The notes under the pieces were generated by a model, which searched no databases, was not told where the DNA came from, and worked only from the letters and a program-made list of their open reading frames with translations. A program made the translations under genes and the position numbers. Below are positions 13,401 through 23,282 of a DNA stretch of 29,448 bases, piece after piece. Each line of letters opens with the position of its first letter. Positions within the stretch are counted from its first letter, which is position 1. Origin of the DNA: Didymodactylos carnosus (taxonomy: Eukaryota; Rotifera; Eurotatoria; Philodinida; Philodinidae). The stretch lies in contig CAJNOQ010001675.1 of assembly GCA_905250885.1 (NCBI GenBank), positions 1 to 29,448 on the forward strand. The letters run 5' to 3'.

Positions 13401-16400
13401 ATGCTGTTTGAATATGTGTTGATCTTATTGACGACAATTAATTACCATCATCAAGTTCAACCACATCAATTTACATCAGTGATCGATAATTTATTACTTA
13501 TTGACGGTACACCAACACTTCCATTTGCTCAATTATTTGCTGTATCCGATCGTTATCTATATCAATTACATTGGAATCATTCGCATTATAGTCATAGGCA
13601 AAAAACAACAACATTATTGCTTCATCGTCGTGTTCAACTACATTCTTCGATAGTCAATGATAATGATCAACTATCATCTCCGTATATTAGTGTTTTTGTT
13701 TTTGATTCTCAAAAAGAACTTTTACTACTATGTGGACGATCAAAAACTGGACGTTGTATATTCTATGATGCAAATGACATAAGTCGAGTTTATTTATTGG
13801 ATCGAGATTCACCGACAAATTTTCTTGGATGTGCCGATGGATGTTATACATTTTCGAATACAAAAGCAGCTGATATTTTACCAACAATTATCCATTCAGC
13901 TATACCAGGTAATTTCTAAAAAGTTTTAATTAATTTGGATGTCTTACTCTAATTTATATTGTTAGGAAATCGTATTGAGAAAAATGGTAACATTATTAGT
14001 ACAATTATTGATATAAATAAAGGCAGTGTATTTGGTTATAATTTAAATTATCAATTACGATCGAGTGATGATGCCTTGATAACAACATTAAATTTTATAC
14101 CGGAACGAATGAATGGAATCGATTTGGATTATGTCTATGGTTTTGAATATAAAAATTTTTTATTTTATGTTTTGAAGCGTATCGATTATATTCCAACAGA
14201 TAGTGGTAATCAAAAGAGTGTGCTGTCGATCAAAACAAAATTAGCACGATTGTGTAGTGCACCTTTAGTAATGCGTTCATCATATTCCGAAATTACGTTA
14301 AATTGTACATTAGAAAAATTTCAAACAACAACAACAACGACTGAACCAAAATTGGCTATGTTTGATCATATTCAAAATCAATTGTATATTAGTTATAGTT
14401 CTAATCATAATGATACTGCTATATGTTTATACTCAATCCAAGATATAATGAATACATTTTCAAGATCATTTCAAGAATGTCAACAAGGAAAAGGATATCG
14501 ATTAGCACATATTGTCGATTCGTTAGATGCAAGACCTGAGTGCGAGAAAGTAAGTTATTTTTTAAGTAGTTTTGTTTTTAAATATGAGGTTATATAGAAT
14601 AGTTGTTTTAAAATATTAATTAATGGGTGTACCACACGAAATAGGTCACTTAGTATTTTGCCAATATCTCAGTCAATTTTCATTGCCAAGACTCAAACTT
14701 CTTTTTAAAAGATTCTCTGTTCAATTCTCTATAAAAATTATATTGAACATTTTTTATATATGGTATAAATAAAGGAGTATGTATGAAACACTGTGAAGCA
14801 TCGGTCTCCATTACTTTGTAGCCTAAAAAATAGTTTTTAAATTTGAGGCCTTTACAATTTGCGATATAAGATAAGAGAAAGTGCCCATTTTGTAGCCCTT
14901 GAAAAGCTATCAACTGGTCATATTAAACTTTTCATCATTACGACTGGTTGTGAGATAATGCCTTTTTGTTTATCGACTTTATCAAAAATCATTGGTCTTA
15001 AATCCCCGTTTTGGAGCATATGATAAAACTTTTATAAATCGGTTAAAATCGAACATTTTGGAGTTAGGATTGTCTCAACTTAAAACAAAATAATTCTTCT
15101 ATTGCATCCGAACAGAAAAAATTCAACAGCTGCATTCCTTTTTCTGTGCCGAACACAGTTCGCCCTGAAAAGGGCGAACTAGTCAAAATTTCCCTCTTTT
15201 CTGGTGAATTTACCGCCCGTGCCAAAAAAACGTTTTTAGAGCCAACTTATTATAGATGAAAGGAAAGGCGACACTTCGGAGCACCAGAGGATACATTTTG
15301 ATATTTCTTTTTATGCATAGCACTGTCTTCAAAATAAATGTTTTTACGTCGAATTTTGAGTTACAAAGTAATGGAGACTGGAGCTTTGCAGTGTTTCATC
15401 ATACTCCTCTCCTTTATTTATACCATGTATAAAAAATGTTCAATATAATTTTTATAGAAAATCGAACGGGAAATCTTTTAAAAAGAAGTTTGAGTCTTGA
15501 TAATGAAAATTGACAGAGATATTGGCGATATACTAAGTGATCCGTTTCTTCTGGTACATTCGTTAGTTTAAGTTTTTATGAGACAGTCTTTATCATTTGA
15601 TTATTTTAGTTGCAGACTACTGTTAAAACTGATTCAGATGAGTGCATATGGAAACCATATGAAACAAATCTGTATATGGATGGTTTGATAACACTTTCTT
15701 CTGGTGCCGTCTATTATGACGATCAGAATAAGATAAATCTATTATTTGTAAAATCAAATGTTATTGTATTAGGAACAAGCAAGGGTAGTCTGATCAAAGT
15801 AAGTATCTATATTGCAATTTGTTTGCTGTACTTTATATAAACGATCAAAAAAGAACCAAAGGCATCTTACAAATTCTAGCTGTATTAAGATCAAAGTGGA
15901 CTGCCATTATCGAACAAGTTTTTCGATTTTCTAACATTTACACTAATTTTCTGGATAATTTTGTCCTCGAGGATGAACATATTGTTTGAAAAATGAATGC
16001 GTAGTATAATCAAAAGAACCGCCTTAGTTGTTGATTCGTAATTCTAAAAGTGTATCCATTTATATTATTCTATTATCGTAAAGCAATCTAAAAAACAACA
16101 AATCTCAGTACTGTCTAATTGTTTAAAATTGAATAGCAATTAGTCTTGCTTTGCTACTATTTATCTACGGGCGTCTGGTTATCTGGTTTTACTTTGCAGA
16201 TGACAGTCTAATCGTAAAATAGAATAAAAAATTTGTATTTTCATTTTAGTTCATACAACAAGATAATAAAATTCATTTAATCCATGAAGCTGTTTATAAA
16301 AATGAAACAATAAATTCACAATATGTTGTTGATGAACAAAACCAAGCATTGATATTTGCCATACAAAACGAGGTAAAAACAAATTGTATTATTACGATTA

Positions 16401-19400
16401 ACGGGCAATAATTTCACAATAAAAAGCACGTTAAGAGCAGCATTTTTTAACTTCATTAAAGTATTTTATTTAGTTTAAATTATTTTAAATTATTTTCAAG
16501 AATAAAATCACTATGTACATAACTTATGACATAAGTTATGTACATAGTGATTTTATTCTTGAAAATGAACTTTGTATAGTTGAAACGTCGAAAATAATTT
16601 AAAACTAAATAAAATACTTTAATAAAGTTAAAAAACGCTGCTCTTATTGTGTTTTATATTTACAAATTACTTGGTTTCATCGCTCTGTCCGCTGAAGCAG
16701 AAAACGTGATCATGTAAATTCTTGCTTGAAGAACTAGAGAAATCATGCGAGAATTTGTTTTTACATGTGATATTTTGTTATAACTTACTGATTGCACGCA
16801 TGAATTCGCTTAACTTCAATTAATTTTAATTGAAGTTTTAATCCCACAATTACTCAGTAATGCAGTTGTGAAAAATTTCACAATTAAACTAATGGTTCAC
16901 TGCATGAATATTTTACGCGCAAAAAGAAATTCATGCTCCTTTTTGTCCTGCCTCTGTCTGTACGTCTACGCCTATCAACATACTCATTCTTACTTACCTT
17001 TCACGCGTGATACGTATTTTTTATGCAGGATTAACAAAATGGATTTTTGTAGATTCGAACTAGGATGCCTTGAATTGCTCGCCCAGCGTTTGAACCATTT
17101 GACTTATCTCACAAATAGAGTTAAAGTTGTATTTATATTAATGAAAAAGTCAACTTTGACATTCTTCAATATACTTTCACCATTTTCAGTAATTTAACGC
17201 TAAATTAAACAGTATTTATGACTTAAGAGCAGACAAAAACCATTGACTATCTAATTAGCTGACTAATTGTTTCTCGCGCGTGAAAATCAAAACTTATGCA
17301 TGAATGTCAGATTTGGCAATATTAAGGATCATTTATCATTTGTGCACCATGAAGTTAATTGAATTGACTCTTATAAGTTGTACAAAGAAACTGACGATTG
17401 AACAAGAAAAAAAGAGAGAAAAGATAAGATGATTTTGTAGAGGCTCTTTTTTCCTAATATGTTTGGGTTTTTTTAAATAACTGCTTTTACTGAAAGAGAA
17501 CGGTAATTACATAGATTTATACATGAAAAACATTTTCATTCATGAATTCATTGTTTAATGTGTGTTGTTTTCAAGCGTCAGAACATTATATTATGCAGAA
17601 AAATTTTTTGTCCAATGAGTATAATAGATTATATAGTAAAGTTATTAATATTTTTAGCTTCATCATTATTCTTATAATTCATGTTCATTATATGATACAT
17701 GTCAATCATGTATTGGAAGTAAAAAATTTGATAGAAACAGATGTGTCTGGTGTGATGGAAGATGCACAGATGAAGATCATTGCTCGTCAAAATCAATGAG
17801 AAATAGTGGATGTCCTCCAACGATTGAACATGTAAGTAGAAAGAGCTACTATGCAATTATGCAACTACCGATCACTGTGCAAATAGATATAGTATGATCT
17901 AAAATTTATCGCTAGGTGTAAGATATAAATGATCATAATCTTTATTTAGAGCATTGTCATAAACGATAACAATCGTTCTATTTTCTTCATTAAGATTAAC
18001 CCAACCCATGTGAATATAAACAATGAGTATGTTTGGCTACATTTATCTGGCTCATTCCGTCAGATTAAACCTCAAGTAGTATTCGTAACTGTTCAATTTT
18101 TGTCGTTGACCGAGAATGAGAGTAATGTTCATTGTACTATTGATAAAATTGAAGATAATAGGTATGTTGTACAATTAAGTGTCTTTATTATTATTGTATA
18201 GAAATATTTATGATATTTTAGTCTAACCTGTCTTTTACGTGTACCAAGAAAGACTGGTGATGGTAGTGTGATTGTTACTATAATCCCGGACAAGGCTCCA
18301 GTGATTGGTGATACAGTTATATCTGGATCAACACAATTAAAACAAAAGATTACCGTCTATGTACGTAAAATATGTAAGATATATAAATAGAGATAATAAC
18401 TGTTGGTTTCCTATTCAAATATAGGTTCCAAAACCGCTTTTATCTCCGAACGTGGGACCATTTTCTGGTGGTACACGAATAAAAATAAAAAATTTGGATT
18501 TTAATCAGCCGATTGAAACTTCACAACTAAAAGTTTATTTTAATGATAATGAATGCAATATTTCACAGTAAGATTTTGTATAGTTTTTAGTATTATGTAT
18601 GTACAAGTTTTATTATCTTGTTTTTTTTTAGAGTAACGGATGCTGTTGAATGTATTAATCGAGCATGTTATAATAAAAATACATCTTCAGTTAATCAAAA
18701 AGACGGAGAAGAGTTATTGTTAAACATTTTTCTAAAGGGACAAAAGTATCAAATAGAAGATACTTTTTTTACATGTTATGAAGATGCAATAGTTACGGAT
18801 TGGTATCCAAAAAAAGCGTTTGTCAGGTATTATTCAGTGAATAGTAGACTTGCAAAAGTTGCCAAAGTTTTTCAATTACACTGCTGTTTCTTTAGTGGTG
18901 GCGTAAGGCTATCTGTATTTGGTAAAAATCTGCACATTATTGAAACACCAATGATGAAATTTTCTCAAATTGACCAAAACAATTCGACTGGATCAAATTC
19001 CAGTTTTCTATCGGTAAATATATAGTCTCGGTAAAAAACTGAACTTCTAAGCATTTGAATACGTTACTATTTCTGTTAGTTAGACGACACGCAAACTAAT
19101 CATTGTCTTCAACATTTTAGATATGTGAGCACGATACAAATGAGACTATCGTATGTCATTCACCTAATGTCACAGAATTGGTCAATAAAAATTTAATTCT
19201 ACCATTGGATTTGAATATTTCATTTATTCTCGATAATGTACCTTCACCATCAAATTTATCGACATTAACAATTGTAAACGATCCTATTTATTTCCCATTT
19301 GAAACCTCACCAAAATTGATTAATATTGACACTGAGAAACATTTACTTATTAAGGTATAAGAAATTTTGGATTTTTAAATATTGATAATGCAATAGTAGT

Positions 19401-21277
19401 ACTTTGTTTCTCTAGGGTGCCTCTTTGGCGTCAACACATTCAATGGATCAACTAAAAATTTATATGGGAGATCTAAATAAGACGTGTATACCGTTAAACT
19501 TAACCGAAACACAACTACTATGTTCATTGTCAAAGTTCATTATTTTAACAAACGAACAAATATATGATGTCATGGTATGTGACAAACTATTCGCGTTGTG
19601 TGCACCAATTACATATTTTACAAGCATTTTTTTATTAGATTCGTGTGGGAAATAACCTGACCTATAATATTGGTCAAATTTTGATAAGAAATCAAACAGC
19701 AGCCACAATTGAAGAACAAAAGTCACTGACTGAACATTATCGTTCAAATTCAAATCAATTTAGTCCTTGGATAGTTGCGGCATTGATCCTCTTGACATCA
19801 GTCACCATATTATTATTAATCTTTGGGTTCGTTGTTTATGTACGACAAAAAATAAGAAGGAATCTTACACAACATCGTCCACCAGCATATTATAAGACCG
19901 TGTGGAATGAGTTAGGAAAAAAACTGCATGTTAATTCAAAATCATTACGAATTGGAGATAAAGTGGGAGCTGGTAAGTCAGCATATCACCATTAATACAT
20001 CTTGAATCACAGTTAATTTTTTACTATTTCACAGGTTGTTTTGGCGATGTATACAAAGGTCGTTTACAAACAAAAAGTGGTAATGAATCAGTGGATGTTG
20101 CTGTTAAAGTTTTGCGAGGTAAGAAACACAAAACTTATAATACTATCAATGTTTTATCTAATAACAAGGTTACTCATTGTTTATTTAGATCAAAATGTTG
20201 CTACTATCCACGATTTCTTATCCGAAGCTAATCGAATGAAATCATTTAAACATCCCAATGTTTTATCATTAATTGGTGTTTGTTGGGATCCTATTCGAAA
20301 AGCGATGGTGATATTACCGTATATGATAAATGGTGATTTACACTCTTATATTATCGATGAGAAAAATCGTCCAACTGTTCGACAACTAATCCAATGGGGT
20401 ATACAAGTAGCAGATGGAATGACTTATTTGTCTGAATTAAAATTCGTTCATCGGGATTTAGCTACACGTAACTGTATGTTAGATGATCATCTCATATGTC
20501 GAATATCGGATTTTGGTCTTAGTCGAGATGTTATTGATCGTGATTATTATATAATTAAAAATGATGATAAAGATAACAGTGATAAAAGTGTAACTAAACC
20601 TCTACGGCGCCTTCCAATCAGGTGGCTAAGTCCGGAATCAATTGAATTATCGAAATATACGATACAATCAGATGTGGTGAGTTCAGATTTTTAAGCGAAT
20701 CGAAGTAGAATGTTTTAAGTTCTTTTTCTAGTGGTCATTTGGGGTGCTGCTGTGGGAACTGCTTTCTCGTGGAAAAACGCCGTACACAGGCGTCGATAAC
20801 CAAGACATCTATTCCTATATCAGAAATGGATATCGATTACCTCAACCTCCGTATTGTCCACAATTACTCTATACATCAGTAATGTGTCGTTGCTGGCAAT
20901 GGGATCCATTACAGAGGCCAACATTTTCACAATTAGCTCACGAAATTCGCACCATTCTTCACACATTAGAAAAACGAATTGATCCTCAACAACAAGAAAA
21001 AACGTCAAAATTATCATTTTCATCAGTGCATGGAGAAGAAGCAGGCGAATTGCCAAAACGTATTTCAACCGATTCTTATGTGAGTTCAAACGGTGGCGAA
21101 TATATTCTAACACCAAGACCAGAAAGTATGCAATTACTGTCAGATGAAACAAAAGAAACATTACAGGAACATTATCTAGAAGGAAATTATGATTCAACAG
21201 AAATGATAAATGCTGATGTTTTTAGTACAACACGTTTATTACCTAGATACGTTGAAACAAGTATTACGGATGTGTGA
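13401..21277 (+). CDS. MET: MET/RON-family semaphorin-receptor tyrosine kinase
   Basis: Type I membrane receptor kinase; in vertebrates MET binds HGF and RON binds MSP. Sixteen exons: 13401-13908, 13966-14549, 15610-15798, 16250-16372, 17658-17831, 17995-18161, 18222-18360, 18425-18567, 18632-18826, 18896-19013, 19121-19354, 19416-19574, 19639-19972, 20035-20118, 20189-20676, 20732-21277; 1394 aa (human 1390). Order: signal peptide (first ~20), Sema domain (to ~468), cysteine-rich PSI (~469-526, CQSCIGSK then RCVWCDGRC), four IPT repeats (~527-930, GPFSGGTRI and FVSGGVRLSVFGKNL visible), one membrane helix (~955-978), then the kinase. Kinase residues: GAGCFGDVYKG loop, VAVKVL lysine, HRDLATRN (HRD 1138-1140), DFG 1158-1160, activation-loop Tyr pair 1170/1171, LPIRWLSPES. 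The tail has Tyr1329 and Tyr1337. I see no furin RX[KR]R site in the Sema domain. The start lies 10 nt after an acceptor-like TTTTTAG. Confidence 0.95.
14628..14820 (+). repeat. Left terminal inverted repeat of the intronic element
   Basis: About 193 bp starting TGTACCA and ending ACTTTGTA. Long blocks such as AAGACTCAAACTTCTTTTT and TTATATTGAACATTTTTTA recur inverted in the right arm. Confidence 0.85.
15157..15180. repeat. Perfect 10-bp hairpin with GAAA loop inside the element
   Basis: AGTTCGCCCT, GAAA, AGGGCGAACT: ten perfect base pairs around a four-base GAAA loop of GNRA type. The stem is markedly GC-richer than its surroundings. Confidence 0.85.
15361..15558 (-). repeat. Right terminal inverted repeat of the intronic element
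   Basis: About 198 bp, inverted relative to 14628-14820, ending TGGTACA. The differences between the arms are mostly transitions scattered along the length. Confidence 0.85.
16425..16655. repeat. Long near-perfect palindrome in MET intron 4
   Basis: The core is perfect: 16493-16527 and 16531-16565 are 35-bp arms separated by GAC. Outside the core the pairing resumes (about 16433-16492 against 16591-16648) with a few mismatches. One right-arm insertion (about 25 nt, TGAACTTTGTATAGTTGAAA..., 16566-16590) and a left-arm insertion of about 12 nt near 16427-16438 interrupt it. Transcribed, it would form a hairpin close to 100 bp long. The perfect core suggests a young element or recent arm homogenisation. 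No coding content. Confidence 0.93.
16812..16837. repeat. 11-bp perfect hairpin in MET intron 4
   Basis: AACTTCAATTA and TAATTGAAGTT pair perfectly around ATTT. It lies about 155 nt beyond the larger palindrome and may belong to the same inserted block. Confidence 0.7.
17043..17110 (-). pseudogene. tRNA-like relic (possible SINE head or tRNA pseudogene)
   Basis: On the minus strand there is a B-box-like AGTTCGAATCT (17061-17051) and, about 20-50 nt upstream of it, TCAAATGGTTCAAACGCTGGGC followed by GAGCAATTC, which resembles the D and anticodon arms of tRNAs. No acceptor stem pairs and the T stem is broken, so a working tRNA is unlikely. It is best read as a decayed tRNA or tRNA-derived SINE in the same intron as the palindrome. 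Confidence 0.4.
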
Positions 21278-23282
21278 AACGAGGAAAAATATACTCAAAT
21301 AATAATGAATGCATCAGAATCTTAGAGTTTGCTGTATGCGTTGATTCTTCTAATTCCATAAAATAAATACAATTTTTATTTTAACTCGTGTAATATAACC
21401 CAGTGTTGATTAATTTTCCTGTATATGATTGTGATAGTTTTTCATTGTGATGCTTTTTTATTTGTTTTTGTAGAAGTTCATCAATACTTCTACTCGCTTT
21501 TTAGCAGTAGATCTTGTGTATATTGATAAGTTTAATAAATCTTCTATTTTTTCATACCAATTACACTTTATTCGTTATGATTTATTCTTTAACGATATTG
21601 TCAAACAAATAAACAATGGATCTACCAGTTTAACATAATTAACTGATATAAGTCGATCTTTGCATTTCATTTTCATAGTTGTATGTCGATTACTGTTGGT
21701 GCAGATGATGAGTCTCTTATTACTACTAAGATGAGCTATGTCAATTGCTTAAGGTCAGCAATAGCTTATAGTTGTAATTTAGCTCGACTCTTTTCTGTTT
21801 TCTAAGTTAGTCCTGTCGTTGTCAAGATTTGTTTATCGGATTTTTATTTTAACTATGAGTAGAGTTGATTCAGACAGTTTTGTCATTAACATCAAATACA
21901 AAAACCACACAGACATAGAACACATGTAAAAAGATCTTTGTGCTTACAATATTCAGGCAAAGATTAAGAATAGAAGTACATCATAATAATAGTAACAGTA
22001 ATCAATATTGTTGGTATAAACTAGAAAGAGCAATAACGATGGACTACACTTATTGAATTTTGTATAAGTTACTAGTACAAACAACTTGAAGACAGAAACA
22101 TTATATGTAACATTTCTTCCCACTCATCGGTTTTTGCAACTTTTAATTATCCAATGACTTATGGTGATATTTCTAATCACTCGTAGATTTCACATTAAAC
22201 ATAAAATATTATTTTTCTTCAGATACTACAATAACTCGTTTTATATTCATTATTCTCTTTTTTTAGTCACACTGGCGCTATAATGCCAACTATATGATAA
22301 TAGAACACATGTGTGTAAAATAGTTATATACTACTTATTCGTTGTCTAGTGGTATTACACCAGCACGAAAATCAAATGTTTTATTGAAACTATGGTATAT
22401 TATTCATCAAATAATACTCATCACAATACTGTGAATTACACATATTTAAACAATTAATTCATAATTGAATTTTAAATAGTACATTGTTGATAGCGCACAT
22501 GTGATTTTGAATATTATTTATTGACGAATAAAGTAAATAATAGATGTTCGCTTACCAAATGACATTTATCTGTAGATCAAAATCTTTTTTATTTCAGATG
22601 CATAGGTTTCATTCAACTATCTTTCAAAACTGATACATTAGTTTGTTCAGAAAGTAACAATTATTTATTAATCATACAACCATCTCTGAAAGTATCTAAA
22701 TCTAGTGAAGGAGAATATTTTGAGATCTGAAGTTATTACGAACTGTTGAACGTATTGAATTGTTATCTATTAATTAATTAATGTTACATTCCATACAACA
22801 TTAGTTTGTTTGATACATATACGATTTCAAGACATGAAATTAAATCACTGACTAATTCATAAATCTACTCCGAAAGCTTTTGGTCGCATTATTCTTCGGT
22901 GTAGTACTTGCTATATTAAAGACTTTATTTTGACCTATAGCGATCATTGGGCTAAGCGAGATCTCAATTCTGCATAAGAAAAATCTGCTCTAGTAATTTA
23001 TTGATACAAAACTAAAAAAAGTAGAAAAAGCTTTGTTTCATCATAAGATATTCTTTGAAACGTGTTGATAAATTATAAATTAGTCGTTTTGGGCAGATCA
23101 TCCCATCGGTTATTCATACTCATACATATAAAAATAATTACGACATGCCTTTTTCTGATGACTACAATATTTTATGACTATATAATTATGATGCTGATAT
23201 GATATTCGAATGATTGATAATAACTAAGTATGAAATTACTCTGTAGAATTGGTAGAAAAGAATAAATAAAGCAGAATTTCGA
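21278..23282. other. Convergent intergenic region
   Basis: About 2 kb between the 3' ends of MET (+) and the membrane/dynein-stalk-like gene (-). No exon is supportable on either strand. TTTATT at 22997-23002 is a possible AATAAA on the minus strand for the latter gene, about 280 nt past its stop. Confidence 0.5.
21362..21367 (+). other. Candidate polyadenylation signal of MET
   Basis: AATAAA 85 nt downstream of the MET stop codon, followed by T-rich sequence. Spacing and context are typical. Confidence 0.6.

Larger units (their letters stand above)
14628..15558. mobile_element. Non-autonomous element with ~190-bp terminal inverted repeats
   Basis: Lies inside MET intron 2 (14550-15609). 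The left arm (14628-14820) and the reverse complement of the right arm (15361-15558) match over about 190 bp at roughly 85-90% by eye, with one small indel near the inner end. Both termini begin TGTACCA. The 540-bp interior has no transposase-like ORF and holds a perfect hairpin. No target-site duplication is visible. This fits a MITE or foldback-type DNA element; the family is unknown to me. It enlarges an intron that would otherwise be about 130 nt. Confidence 0.8.

Noticed and set aside
16868..17197. 109-codon plus-strand ORF in MET intron 4
   Set aside because: It overlaps the antisense tRNA-like relic, has no domain signature, and the MET splice phases skip it cleanly.
17948..17994. Earlier start for MET exon 6
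   Set aside because: The acceptor at 17947 is also in frame, but starting at 17995 joins PSI directly to the IPT repeat (CPPTIEH-INPTHV), as in MET and plexins.
18827..18895. Read-through of MET exon 9
   Set aside because: The frame is open, but splicing 18826 to 18896 gives FVSGGVRLSVFGKNL, the expected IPT pattern.
20820..21197. 125-codon minus-strand ORF opposite the MET kinase exon
   Set aside because: Shadow of the strongly supported kinase and tail exon.
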